64,000 bases of DNA from CAZZEX01 sp964653285 (GTDB lineage: Bacteria > Chloroflexota > Anaerolineae > B4-G1), in assembly GCA_964653285.1 (NCBI GenBank), contig CAZZEX010000009.1:1-64000 (forward strand). Direction: 5' to 3'. The notes below the pieces were generated by a model. The model saw only the letters and a program-made list of their open reading frames with translations, was not told where the DNA came from and did not search any database. Made by a program: the position numbers and the translations under genes. This document shows positions 8,495 through 17,431 of this stretch, one piece after another. How positions within the stretch are numbered: the first letter of the stretch is position 1; each line of letters opens with the position of its first letter.

Positions 8495-8846
8495 AGCAAT
8501 CACATTTAGCAATAGCGCAAAACTCACCCTGTCACCCTGAGCGGCCTGCCCTGAGTGCAGTGAAGGGAAGGGAAGGGAAGGGAAGGGAAGGGCCTCCACC
8601 AGAGCAGAGGGAGATTCTTCGCTACGCTCAGAATGACGGCTAGCCGTCAGGGCGACTTTTGCGATACTGCCACATTTATATTCAGACTCGCCCCAAACTG
8701 TCGCTCTGAGAAGCGGAGCGACGAAGAATCTCGTTGCTTGTAGATAAAATCGAGATTCTTCGCTCCCTGCGGTCGCTCAGAATGACAAGTTCGCAAGGCT
8801 CTAAGATAAATGCAATTGCCCTGTGCGGGAGGGTAAGGGAGGACCA
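8495..8846. repeat. Gene-free interval filled with dispersed repeats and a GGGAA tract
   Basis: No gene was found here. The interval carries two copies of a unit like GAGATTCTTCGCTCC...CTCAGAATGAC (at about 8609-8636 and 8752-8786) and an inverted relative (CTCTGAGAAGCGGAGCGACG at about 8704-8723), so several fold-backs are possible. At 8565-8592 there are six GGG tracts separated by AA, a perfect pentamer repeat on the plus strand. The last 30 bases hold the AGGGAGGA site for the next gene. Confidence 0.7.
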
Positions 8847-10055
8847 ATGCAACCATTGGAAGGTATCCGGGTGCTGGATCTCACGCGCAACCTGGCTGGT
8901 CCCTATTGCACCATGATGCTCGGCGACCTGGGGGCAGACGTGATCAAGGTGGAGCGGCCCGGTCGAGGGGACGACTGCCGGGGGTGGGGGCCGCCATTCG
9001 CGGGAGAGCCCTACGGCCCCTATCCAGGCGAGTCGGCCTACTTCATCGCCGTTAACCGGAACAAGCGCAGTGTCACCGTCAACCTCAAGAGCCCAGAGGG
9101 GCAGGAGATTGTCCGGCGGCTGGCCGGTATCTCCGACGCCCTTGTGGAGAACTTTCGCACCGGCGCCCTGGATAGAATGGGGCTGGGATACGAAGCCCTG
9201 CACACCTTCAATCCACGCCTGGTCTACTGCTCCGTCAGCGGCTACGGTCGCACCGGCCCCTATGCCGGCCGGCCCGGCTACGACCCCATCATCCAGGCTG
9301 AAGGCGGGCTGATGGGCATCACCGGGCCGGAGGAGGGACCGCCATACCGGGTGGGAGTGCCTATCGTGGACATCGCCGCCGGGATGTTTGCGACGACGGC
9401 AATCCTGGCAGCGCTATGCGCCCGCGACCACACAGACGAGGGGCAACTGGTGGACATCTCTCTGCTGGATACGCAGGTGGCTCTCCTGGCGAACGTGGCC
9501 TCCAACTACCTGGTCGGGAGGACAGAACCCCGTCGCCTGGGCAACGCCCATCCCAACATCGCCCCCTACGAGGCCTTCCGCGCCCGCGACCGCTGGTTCG
9601 TGCTGGCGGCAGGCAATGAGCGACTGTGGCGCATGCTATGTGATACGATCGACCGGCCGGGCCTGAAGGACGACCCTCGCTTCGCCACCAACGGAGCGCG
9701 CGTCTCCAATCGGGCGGATTTAGTAGCGGAACTCGGCGAGGTCTTTGCCACCCGGAGCGCCGGCGAGTGGCTGACCGACCTTCAGGAGGCCGGGATTCCC
9801 TGCGGGCCGATCAACGCCGTACCGGACGTCTTCGCCCACCCTCAGGTGCAGGCGCGGGGCATGGCGCTGGAGGCGGAGCACCCCACGGCCGGCCCGGTGC
9901 GATTCACCGGCTTCCCCTACAAACTGTCGCAGACCCCGGCGGAGGTGCGCCGGCCGCCGCCGCTGCTGGGGCAGCACACGGAGGAGGTGTTGACGGGGCT
10001 GCTGGGCTACTCGGCTAAACAAGCGGTAGCCTTGCGGGAGCGTGAGATCATCTAA
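8847..10055 (+). CDS. Class III (CaiB/BaiF family) CoA-transferase
   Basis: This 402-residue protein matches family III CoA-transferases such as formyl-CoA transferase, CaiB and BaiF. It starts MQPLEGIRVLDLTRNLAGPY, continues MLGDLGADVIKVERPGRGDD, and has the YFIAVNRNKRSVTVNLKSPEG segment and PGYDPIIQAEGG. The ADVIKVE region and a following conserved Asp (equivalent to the catalytic Asp169 of formyl-CoA transferase, about residue 180, VPIVDIAAG) fit the family. Such enzymes move CoA between organic acids and so activate an acid for breakdown. The ATG at 8847 follows GGGAGGACCA. Its neighbours suggest activation of a product from the amidase or hydroxylase steps, but donor and acceptor are unknown. 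Confidence 0.9.
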   Translation: MQPLEGIRVLDLTRNLAGPYCTMMLGDLGADVIKVERPGRGDDCRGWGPPFAGEPYGPYPGESAYFIAVNRNKRSVTVNLKSPEGQEIVRRLAGISDALVENFRTGALDRMGLGYEALHTFNPRLVYCSVSGYGRTGPYAGRPGYDPIIQAEGGLMGITGPEEGPPYRVGVPIVDIAAGMFATTAILAALCARDHTDEGQLVDISLLDTQVALLANVASNYLVGRTEPRRLGNAHPNIAPYEAFRARDRWFVLAAGNERLWRMLCDTIDRPGLKDDPRFATNGARVSNRADLVAELGEVFATRSAGEWLTDLQEAGIPCGPINAVPDVFAHPQVQARGMALEAEHPTAGPVRFTGFPYKLSQTPAEVRRPPPLLGQHTEEVLTGLLGYSAKQAVALREREII

Positions 10056-10070
10056 GGGGAAGAATGAGCA

Positions 10071-10718
10071 ATGGACAAGAAAAAGATCTTGCTCTTGCAC
10101 GGCTTTGCATCCTCCGGGCAGTCCATCAAAGCACAATACTTCAGAGAGAAGTTCAAAGCGCTTCCACAGGTGGGGTTTCACGCGATTGATTTCAATCCAA
10201 CGCCCAAGGATTTCGAGTACACGACGGTCACTGGCATGATCAACCGCCTGAGGCAGTACGTGCTGGATCATCGCCTGGAGAACCTCAGTCTCATCGGAAG
10301 TTCCCTGGGTGGGTTGGTCGGCCTGCACTACGCGCACCGCTTTGGCGGCGTCGAGAAGATGCTTCTCCTGGCCCCCGGTCTGCATTGGCTGTCCGGGGGA
10401 CTTTCGGAGGCGGAACTGGAACAATGGAAGAAAGCAGGCGTTGCGCCGGTTTTCCACTACGGGTTTGAACGGGAACTTCCGGTAAGGTATGATCTGCACG
10501 TGGATGGTCTGCGCTATCTTGAGCCCATTCCCCCGGCGACTCCCATTACCATCATCCACGGCCGAAACGATGACGTCGTGCCGATAGACCACAGCCGAAA
10601 GTACGCAGCCGATTTCCCTGATAAAGTCCACTTGATTGAGGTGAACGCCGATCACGATCTCAATGACCATTTGGATTTTATTTGGGAGTACGTGCAGTCC
10701 TTTCTATCAGGCACTTGA
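10071..10718 (+). CDS. Alpha/beta-hydrolase (YqiA/UPF0227-like esterase)
   Basis: This 215-residue alpha/beta-hydrolase opens with KKILLLHGFASSGQSIKAQY, an HG oxyanion-loop motif. The nucleophile elbow is LIGSSLGGLVG (G-x-S-x-G), the Asp sits in IIHGRNDDVVPID and the His in VNADHDLND, so the catalytic triad is complete. Size and pattern resemble YqiA-type esterases acting on small acyl or CoA esters. The gene starts 16 bases after the CoA-transferase and ends 17 bases before the next gene, so all appear to be one transcription unit. Confidence 0.85.
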   Translation: MDKKKILLLHGFASSGQSIKAQYFREKFKALPQVGFHAIDFNPTPKDFEYTTVTGMINRLRQYVLDHRLENLSLIGSSLGGLVGLHYAHRFGGVEKMLLLAPGLHWLSGGLSEAELEQWKKAGVAPVFHYGFERELPVRYDLHVDGLRYLEPIPPATPITIIHGRNDDVVPIDHSRKYAADFPDKVHLIEVNADHDLNDHLDFIWEYVQSFLSGT

Positions 10719-10735
10719 GCAAGGAAGTGTGCGAC

Positions 10736-11632
10736 GTGCTGGCAAGACCTGGCCTTCCGAGTTTCGATTACGTGAAGGCGAGCACCTCCAACGAGGTGAC
10801 CCGCCTTCTGGAGGAGCACGGAGAGGCAGCGCGGCTGCTGATGGGCGGCACCGACCTCTTCGTGCGTATGCGCGATGGATTTATTCGTCCCCAGATCGTG
10901 GTGGACGTCAAGCACCTGCCCGGTATGCGTGACATTCTATACGACGAACAGGCGGGGCTGAGGGTCGGCGCGGCGTCCACGATGAATGAAGTCGCCCGCC
11001 ACCTGGACGTGCAGGCCCACTACCCGCTGCTGGCGGAGGCGGCGGAGTCCGTCGCCTCGTACCAACTGCGCAACCGCGCCACAGTAGGCGGCAATCTGTG
11101 CAACGGCTCCCCCGCCGCCGACACCGGTCCGGCCGCGCTGGTGCTGGACGGGCGCATTGTTCTCTACGGCCCCGACGGAGAGCGGGAGGTGGAGGCCGGG
11201 GAGTTCTTCATCAGCCCCGGGCAGACGGCGATGGAAGCAGGCGAGTTTGTCAAAGCAATCTGCTTCCCGATTCCGCCGGCCGGTGCCGCAGGCCGATACC
11301 TCAAACTGGGCCGCAACAAGGTCGGCGACCTGTCCATCGTCGGAGTGGCGGTCTTCGGCTTCCCCGACGGGACGGCTCCTTCTGGCTATCGGTTCCGCAT
11401 CGGCCTTGCCTCAGTCGCGCCGGTGCCGCTGCGGGCACTGGAGGCAGAGGAGGTGCTGGCGGCGAATCCGCCAGGAGAAGAGACCTTCGCCCGCGCGGCC
11501 GAGAAAGCGATGGCGGCCGCCACCCCCATTGACGATGTGCGCGCCAGCGCCGCGTACCGGAAAGCGATGGTGCGCAACCTGACGCTGCGGGGAGTGCGGG
11601 AGGTGTGGGAGCAGATGAGGGAGGGAAGGTGA
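10736..11632 (+). CDS. FAD-binding subunit of a molybdenum hydroxylase (CoxM/XdhB-like)
   Basis: This 298-residue protein is the medium, flavin-carrying subunit. LLMGGTDLFVRMRDGF corresponds to the first FAD motif and ATVGGNLCNGSPAADTGPA to the second, the TIGG-like motif with NG. The C-terminal CO-dehydrogenase flavoprotein domain follows. It passes electrons from the Fe-S subunit to an acceptor. A GTG at 10736, eight bases after AAGGAAG and directly before the conserved LPSFDYVKAST, is preferred to an upstream ATG that would overlap the esterase gene. The three hydroxylase subunits follow in M-S-L order with one- or two-base gaps. Confidence 0.9.
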   Translation: MLARPGLPSFDYVKASTSNEVTRLLEEHGEAARLLMGGTDLFVRMRDGFIRPQIVVDVKHLPGMRDILYDEQAGLRVGAASTMNEVARHLDVQAHYPLLAEAAESVASYQLRNRATVGGNLCNGSPAADTGPAALVLDGRIVLYGPDGEREVEAGEFFISPGQTAMEAGEFVKAICFPIPPAGAAGRYLKLGRNKVGDLSIVGVAVFGFPDGTAPSGYRFRIGLASVAPVPLRALEAEEVLAANPPGEETFARAAEKAMAAATPIDDVRASAAYRKAMVRNLTLRGVREVWEQMREGR

Positions 11633-11633
11633 G

Positions 11634-12107
11634 ATGGCAACACATTCGATTACTGTGACAGTGAACGGCGGGAAAGAGTACCTGGACGTGCCGTCGAATA
11701 TGACGCTGCTCCAAATGCTGCGGGAAAAACTGGCGCTCACCGGCGCCAAGAACGGCTGCGCGGCCGGGGAGTGCGGGGCCTGTACCGTGCTGGTGGACGG
11801 GGAGCCAGTGAACTCATGTATGATGCTGGCCGTTGAGGCCGATGGTCGCGAGGTGACCACCGTCGAAGGGCTGGCGCACGAGGGCCAGTTGAGCGCTTTG
11901 CAGGAGGCCTTTACCGAGCACAACGCCGTTCAGTGCGGTTTCTGTACGCCGGGAATGTTGATCTCGGCCCATGCCCTGCTGGAGCGCAATCCTCATCCGA
12001 CCGAGCAGGAGATCCGTGAGGCCCTGGTCGGGAACCTGTGCCGCTGCACGGGCTACCTGCGCATCATCGAGTCTGTCCAGGCGGCCGCAGCGAGAGGGGG
12101 TGTGTAA
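11634..12107 (+). CDS. [2Fe-2S] subunit of a molybdenum hydroxylase (CoxS/XdhC-like)
   Basis: This 157-residue protein has an N-terminal plant-type ferredoxin domain with GCAAGECGACTVLVDG plus a later Cys (VNSCMML), and a C-terminal helical domain with CGFCTPGM and CRCTGY. Together they hold two [2Fe-2S] clusters. It is the small electron-transfer subunit between the molybdenum and flavin subunits. The start codon is one base after the previous stop, preceded by GGAAGG. All eight expected cysteines are visible. Confidence 0.95.
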   Translation: MATHSITVTVNGGKEYLDVPSNMTLLQMLREKLALTGAKNGCAAGECGACTVLVDGEPVNSCMMLAVEADGREVTTVEGLAHEGQLSALQEAFTEHNAVQCGFCTPGMLISAHALLERNPHPTEQEIREALVGNLCRCTGYLRIIESVQAAAARGGV

Positions 12108-12108
12108 A

Positions 12109-14487
12109 ATGGCTGAGTTCACTTCTAACCCGGTTGGCAAGAATGTTCCCCGCGCAGACGCTTATGACAAGGTCACCGGGGCAGCCACCTTTGTTGACGA
12201 CATGCAGTTCGGCCCCGGTCTACTCTACGGGCGACTGGTCCGCAGCCCCTACGCCCACGCGCTGGTCAAAAAAGTGGACGTCAGCAAGGCACTGGCGGTG
12301 CCTGGCGTCAGGGCGGTGGTCACGGGCCAGGACGTCCCCGCGCGCATCGGCCTGTACCTCATAGACCGCCCCGTCTTTGCCACTGACCGCGTGCGGGTTG
12401 TTGGTGATCCCGTCGCTGGCGTCATCGCCACCAGCGAAGAGATCGCAGAAGAGGCCGCCCAACTCGTCGAGGTTGAGTACGAGGAACTGCCCGCTGTCTT
12501 CGACCCCGTGGAAGCCGCCCAGCCGGATGCCCCTCTGCTCCACCCCGACCTGGGCAAGTACAAAGTGGCCAACTTCATCTTCCCCGAACCGGGCACCAAT
12601 ATCTCGGAGCATTTCAAACTGCGCAAAGGGGACGTCGAGTCCGCCTGGCCCAGGTGCGCGGCTATCGTGGAGGACACCTTCCGCCTGCCCCAGATCCAGC
12701 ACGTGCCACTTGAGCCCCACGCAGCGGTGGCCCTGTGGGAGCAATCAGGGCAGGTGACGCTGTGGACCAGTTCGCAGTCGCCATTTGCCCAGCGCGACCT
12801 GATCGCCCAGAGTCTGGACATTCCGCACGGCAACCTGCGCGTGGTATCCCCTTACGTCGGCGGCGGGTTCGGAGGCAAGGCCGGCGTCTCGATGGAGGTA
12901 TATGCGGTCGCCATGGCGCGGGCCGTCAAGGGACATGCGGTCAAGTTGCGCATGACCCGCGAGGAGGAATTCATCGGTACGACGGTGCGCCAGAGCCTGG
13001 TGGCCCACACCAAGATCGGCTGTGACGCCGAGGGCAACCTGCTGGCGATGGAGACCCAGTATTACTTCGGCGGCGGCGCTTACAACGATTATGGCGTCAA
13101 CATCGCCCGCGCCGCTGGCTACTCCTGCACCGGCCCCTACAACATCCCGAACGTCAAGGGCGATTCTTACTGCGTCTACACCAACCGGCCCATCGGCAGC
13201 GCCATGCGCGGCTTCGGCATGCCCGAAATCCACTGGGGCATCGAGCAGATCATGGACCAACTGGCCGAAAAGATCGGGATGGACGGGGCCGAGTTCCGCC
13301 GCCGCAACTGTGTCAAGACAGGCCAGACCATCCTGACCGGGATGAAGATGCCCGCCGTTGACCTGGTGGCCTGCATTGACAAGGTCACCGAAGCCATCGG
13401 GTGGGAAGACCGTAGGGGCACGGCTCGTCCGTGCCCTGCGGCTGGCCCGCGCCCTTCCACGCCGCACAAGAAGCGGGGCCAGGGTATCGCCATCATGTGG
13501 AAAGCCCCGGCCATACCGCCCAACCCCGGCAGTTCGGCCATCGTGCGCTTCAACGAGGACGCCACGGTCAACGTCGAGATCGGGGCACAGGAGATGGGAC
13601 AGGGGGTCTTCACCGTCGCAGCCCAGATGGCGGCCCAGGCGTTGGGCGTGCCCTACGAGTGGGTGCGCGTTTCGGCCCCGATAGACACCAGGTACAGCCC
13701 CTACGAGTGGCAGACGGTCGCCAGCCGCACCACCTGGTCTACGGGCAACGCGGTCAAGGCTGCCGCCGAGGACGCCCGGCAGCAAATCCTGGAAATCGTG
13801 GCAGAGCACTGGGACGAGGACGCCGAGGACCTGGACATCAAGGACGGCAAGGTTATCTCGTACAAGTCCGAGCGCGAACAGCCGCTCCAGAATATGGTCA
13901 TCTATGGTCTGCCCAACGAGAACTTCGAGGGATGGAAAGGTGGCCCCATCGTCGGGCACGGCATGTTTATGCCGACCTATATCACTAACCTGGACCCCGA
14001 GACCGGTCAGGGCGTCCGCGCGGTGGTGCACTATACCGTCGGCGCGCAGGCAGTGGACCTGGAGGTAGATACCGAGACCGGTCAGGTTGAGGTGCTCAAG
14101 ATCGCCAGCGCCTACGACGTGGGCAAAGCGATCAACCCCGACCTGGTACTGGTGCAGATCGAGGGCGGCGCGGTTCACGGGATGAGTTCGGCCTTCGAGG
14201 TGCTCAGGTTCGACGAGAAAGGCCAGCCCATCAACTCCAACCTGGTTGACTATCGCATTGCGACCAGCGCGGACGTGCCGCAGGAGATTCACGGTGACAT
14301 CGTCGAGACGCCTCTGGAGGATGGGCCGTGGGGTGCGCGGGGCGTCGGCGAACACGTCATGGTGCAGACTGCGCCGGCCATTGCCAACGGTATCAACGAC
14401 GCGCTCGGCATCCGCTTCAGCGACCTGCCGCTGTCGGCGGAGAAAATCTTCCTGGCTCTGGAGGAACGGAAGCCAACAGAAGAATAG
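12109..14487 (+). CDS. Molybdopterin-binding catalytic subunit of a xanthine-dehydrogenase-type hydroxylase
   Basis: This 792-residue large subunit has YVGGGFGGKAG, AMRGFGMPEIHWGIEQ, GAQEMGQGVFTVAAQ and GARGVGEHVMVQTAPA. The Glu of the last motif is the usual catalytic base. It contains AMRGFG instead of the AYRCSFR loop of CO dehydrogenase, so it is a hydroxylase of the purine/aldehyde/N-heterocycle type, not a CODH. The ATG at 12109 begins the conserved PVGKNVPRADAYDKVTG sequence. Near residues 435-455 a segment (DRRGTARPCPAAGPRPSTP) is encoded by a GTAGGGGCACGG...CCGTGCCC palindromic repeat and is apparently an in-frame insertion. The substrate is unknown, but ureide or N-heterocycle hydroxylation fits the context. 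Confidence 0.92.
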   Translation: MAEFTSNPVGKNVPRADAYDKVTGAATFVDDMQFGPGLLYGRLVRSPYAHALVKKVDVSKALAVPGVRAVVTGQDVPARIGLYLIDRPVFATDRVRVVGDPVAGVIATSEEIAEEAAQLVEVEYEELPAVFDPVEAAQPDAPLLHPDLGKYKVANFIFPEPGTNISEHFKLRKGDVESAWPRCAAIVEDTFRLPQIQHVPLEPHAAVALWEQSGQVTLWTSSQSPFAQRDLIAQSLDIPHGNLRVVSPYVGGGFGGKAGVSMEVYAVAMARAVKGHAVKLRMTREEEFIGTTVRQSLVAHTKIGCDAEGNLLAMETQYYFGGGAYNDYGVNIARAAGYSCTGPYNIPNVKGDSYCVYTNRPIGSAMRGFGMPEIHWGIEQIMDQLAEKIGMDGAEFRRRNCVKTGQTILTGMKMPAVDLVACIDKVTEAIGWEDRRGTARPCPAAGPRPSTPHKKRGQGIAIMWKAPAIPPNPGSSAIVRFNEDATVNVEIGAQEMGQGVFTVAAQMAAQALGVPYEWVRVSAPIDTRYSPYEWQTVASRTTWSTGNAVKAAAEDARQQILEIVAEHWDEDAEDLDIKDGKVISYKSEREQPLQNMVIYGLPNENFEGWKGGPIVGHGMFMPTYITNLDPETGQGVRAVVHYTVGAQAVDLEVDTETGQVEVLKIASAYDVGKAINPDLVLVQIEGGAVHGMSSAFEVLRFDEKGQPINSNLVDYRIATSADVPQEIHGDIVETPLEDGPWGARGVGEHVMVQTAPAIANGINDALGIRFSDLPLSAEKIFLALEERKPTEE

Positions 14488-14655
14488 CGTCTCCCCCATC
14501 TACAGCGGCGGTGATCTTGCTTTGAAAGACAAGCCCACGGCCCCGCGCTTTTCGCCCACCAGCACCGGTCGGAGTGAAGAAAGCGGGGCGGTGGGCGTTC
14601 TTCGTTTGCGCAAGCGCCACCGTCCTGGAGGCCCGCGAGAGAACTCACTAACTCT

Positions 14656-15441
14656 CTATCCCCAGTTGCTTTGGGCCACCAGAAAGTCCAGTTCCACTCG
14701 CTTCCGTGCCAAGTCCTCTTCCACATCCGCCGCCATCTCAGCCAACAGGTCCCGCCCCCGCCGCCGGGCGAACTTTACGTCCAGGCTCATCTGTACCATC
14801 TCGCTGTTCGTCAGTTCACGGATCTCCTGCTCCACTTCCCGGAGCCGTCTCTGAACCTGTCGCAACCTGTCGCGCAAGGCGGCCAGACGCTGCTCGTCTG
14901 TGCCAGTTTCGGCTGACGGGGAGCGGTCGGGCTTTTCGGCCAGGGCCTGGAGCTCCACCAGGCTCCGCGCTGCATAGGCAGCGTTGACGGCGGTCATCAT
15001 CTCCGTTCGCCAGGCTCGTTCCGCTGCATCCCGGACCAGGTCGGGGTGGAAACGGCGGCACAACTGGCGATACAGTTTTCTGATCCGAGCCTCGGTCGCT
15101 GCATCCACTGGCTCAGCAGGGGGTGGAGGCGGCGGCTCCTTCGGCTGCTGCCAAGCGCGCCTGTACTGCTCTTCGACGGGGACGTAGGCCTCACCGGTAC
15201 TTGTCTGGGGTGGGCCGTCTGGCCCCCACTGGCGGTACTGGTTGATCCGTTGCCGGCAGCGTTTGATCTCTGCCTCGACCTCTTCCAGTTCCGCCACCCT
15301 GCGACCAACTCGGGTGTCATATTCCAGCCGGAAGGCGGACAATTCTACGCGCAGGTCCACCAGTTCGGCCTCGCGGTCGCTCAACTCGGCTCCTACTGCT
15401 TCGATCTGCCGCCGCAGATGAGCCAATTGCTCTTCTATCAT
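14656..15441 (-). CDS. J-domain protein with flanking coiled coils
   Basis: This 261-residue protein has three parts. Residues 1-70 are a predicted coiled coil (IEEQLAHLRRQIEAVGAELS and similar heptads). Then come a proline-rich linker (KEPPPPPPAEP) and a compact J-domain core at about 125-165 with YRQLCRRFHPDL, which contains the HPD signature needed to stimulate DnaK. A second coiled coil follows. Its ATG overlaps the stop of the upstream AOR gene (ATGA at 15441-15438), so the two are translationally coupled. This suggests a dedicated co-chaperone or assembly factor for the tungsten enzyme, which is an inference from context. An ATG twelve codons upstream is possible but lies inside the AOR gene. 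Confidence 0.75.
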   Translation of the reverse strand: MIEEQLAHLRRQIEAVGAELSDREAELVDLRVELSAFRLEYDTRVGRRVAELEEVEAEIKRCRQRINQYRQWGPDGPPQTSTGEAYVPVEEQYRRAWQQPKEPPPPPPAEPVDAATEARIRKLYRQLCRRFHPDLVRDAAERAWRTEMMTAVNAAYAARSLVELQALAEKPDRSPSAETGTDEQRLAALRDRLRQVQRRLREVEQEIRELTNSEMVQMSLDVKFARRRGRDLLAEMAADVEEDLARKRVELDFLVAQSNWG

Positions 15442-17336
15442 ATAGGGGTTGTGATACCACTCGCTCGTTCTACCCATCGCAAACGGCCCAATGCCAGGCC
15501 AGGCCGAAGAGCCTGCAACCGCTCCCTTGTCGGCCTCCCCTCCACGTCCCAGCCCCGCAGTTCATAGTACAGGGGCAACATGCGATCCAGGTCCGGTAAA
15601 TTGCCCGCTGCCGTGCCAGAGGGACGGGGTTCGGCCAAGAAACGGCTGGGGAGAGTATCGTCGGCCCGGGTGACCCCCAGCCGCAGGTTGATGAGCCGTT
15701 TCAGGTTGAAGAGCCGCTCCCCCACCCGCACCAGGTCGTCAGCGGTCCAGTCCCAGCCGGTCGCTGCGTTCACCAATTCCACCGTCCGGGCTGGGCCCAT
15801 CCCACCCTTGACCATGAATTTGCACAGGCCCAGCGGATTGTAGACGGCCATAAAGTCCTGGAAGGCGATGACCAGGCGGACGGTGGCCTCGTCGGAGGCG
15901 AAGCGGTCGCGCTCGCCATCCTGCCAGCCGGGCCACTCGAGGCCATAACCGCGCCAGTACGAGAGGCTCTCCAGGTGACAGGCCCCCCGGCTTGCAGTGG
16001 CGTAGTTGAGACCTATATCCACGAAGGCGCGGGGGTCGTGATAGGGTACCTCCAACCCTTTGACGTGGATGGCGAATTGTTCCGCCTCCGGCCCCATCCG
16101 GGCCGCCGCCGCCCGCACCCCGTCGGCCAACAGCGCCCCCAGTCCCTCCCGGCGGGCGATCTGCTCCACCAACGCCAGCACCGGCTCTGGCTCCCCCCAC
16201 GCCAGGCGGAGTCCGCCGGCCTCGTCTGGTTCAATCAGCCCCCGCTCCATCGCCTCAGTAGCGAAGGCGATCACGCCGGAGGTGGAGATGGTGTCCAGCC
16301 CCAACTGGTTGCACAGGCCGTTGAGCGCCGCCAGGGCCGGCAGGTCGTCAATCAGCAGGTTCCCTCCAAAGCCAGCCAACGTCTCGTACTCCGGCCCCTC
16401 CCCCCAGGTGCCGGCGTAGGGCCCCTCCTTCACCTCGATCGCCTTGCCGCAGCCGACCGGGCAGGCAAAGCAGTGGGTGTCGCGCACCCAGAGGGTCTCG
16501 TGGATAGTCCGACCGGAGATGGCGCGGGCCCCCTCGGGCCAGGAGCCCTCCCGCCAGTTCTTGAGCGGCAGATCGCCGAAGCGCTCCGCCGCCGGGACTC
16601 CCCCTGCTGTGCCTGTCAGCGACATGCCCTCGGAGCGCTCGCGGATGAGGGCGTTAGCCTCCCGCACCACGGCGCGGAAGCGGGCCGGATCGGGGGTTGT
16701 GGGTTTCTCGTGCCCTCGCACGACGATCGCCTTGAGGTTCTTGGAACCCATCAGGGCCCCCATCCCACCTCGCCCTGCTGTCCGGTTGTGGGCCTGCCCG
16801 CCGGTCATTACCCCGGCCAGCAGCACCCGGTTCTCCCCCGCCGGGCCAATGCAGGCGACCTGGGCCTTGGAGTCGGTTTCCTCCCGCAACCGGTCGTGAG
16901 TCTCAAAGGTACCGCTCCCCCAGAGGTGGGAAGCGCCCCTGATCTCCACCTGCCCGTCGTGAATCCACAGGTAGACCGGTGAGGGGGCACGGCCGGTGAT
17001 GACCAGCCCGTCGAAACCGGCGAAACGGAGTTCCGCTCCCCAGTGGCCGCCCACGTTCGACTCGCACCAGATAGAAGTGAGGGGGGAGCGGCCACACCAC
17101 GAGCTCCGGGCTGCCGCTGGCGCAAAGGTCCCCGTCAGCAGGCCGTTGAAGACCATGAGGGGACTGACTGGGTCGAGCGGGTCCCTCTCCGGGTACAGCG
17201 CCTCGTAGAACAGGTGCGCTGCCAGTCCGCTGCCCAACAACCACGTGCGCGCCTCCTCTGCGGTGATTTGCTCCTCTCGGACCTCCTTGCTCTCCAGGTC
17301 CACCCTCAGCCATCGTCCAGCGTACACACCACCCAT
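15438..17336 (-). CDS. Aldehyde:ferredoxin oxidoreductase family tungsten/molybdenum enzyme
   Basis: This 632-residue protein matches the AOR family: AGRWLRVDLESKEVREE at the start, SPLTSIWCESNVGGHWG, GRGGMGALMGSKNLKAIVV for cofactor contacts, CFACPVGCGKA (CxxCxxxC) and a fourth Cys in PLGLCKFM for the [4Fe-4S] cluster. Such enzymes oxidise aldehydes to acids (or the reverse) with ferredoxin, using a bis-pterin tungsten or molybdenum centre. A strong AAGGAGG site precedes the ATG. The gene is followed without a gap by the J-domain gene. It indicates anaerobic metabolism. The substrate class cannot be assigned, and it could also be a WOR-type paralogue. Confidence 0.93.
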   Translation of the reverse strand: MGGVYAGRWLRVDLESKEVREEQITAEEARTWLLGSGLAAHLFYEALYPERDPLDPVSPLMVFNGLLTGTFAPAAARSSWCGRSPLTSIWCESNVGGHWGAELRFAGFDGLVITGRAPSPVYLWIHDGQVEIRGASHLWGSGTFETHDRLREETDSKAQVACIGPAGENRVLLAGVMTGGQAHNRTAGRGGMGALMGSKNLKAIVVRGHEKPTTPDPARFRAVVREANALIRERSEGMSLTGTAGGVPAAERFGDLPLKNWREGSWPEGARAISGRTIHETLWVRDTHCFACPVGCGKAIEVKEGPYAGTWGEGPEYETLAGFGGNLLIDDLPALAALNGLCNQLGLDTISTSGVIAFATEAMERGLIEPDEAGGLRLAWGEPEPVLALVEQIARREGLGALLADGVRAAAARMGPEAEQFAIHVKGLEVPYHDPRAFVDIGLNYATASRGACHLESLSYWRGYGLEWPGWQDGERDRFASDEATVRLVIAFQDFMAVYNPLGLCKFMVKGGMGPARTVELVNAATGWDWTADDLVRVGERLFNLKRLINLRLGVTRADDTLPSRFLAEPRPSGTAAGNLPDLDRMLPLYYELRGWDVEGRPTRERLQALRPGLALGRLRWVERASGITTPI

Positions 17337-17431
17337 CGTTTGCCTCCTTGGATCTTGAGTTGCCGTTATTTGCCCAGAGGGGATCGTCAGACCTCCATCT
17401 CAAGCGCCGGTATATCGCTTCTCATTCAAGC

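Noticed and set aside
12109..14487. Calling the molybdenum hydroxylase a carbon monoxide dehydrogenase
   Set aside because: The active-site loop reads AMRGFG and not the AYRCSFR-type loop with the Cys needed for the copper-molybdenum centre.
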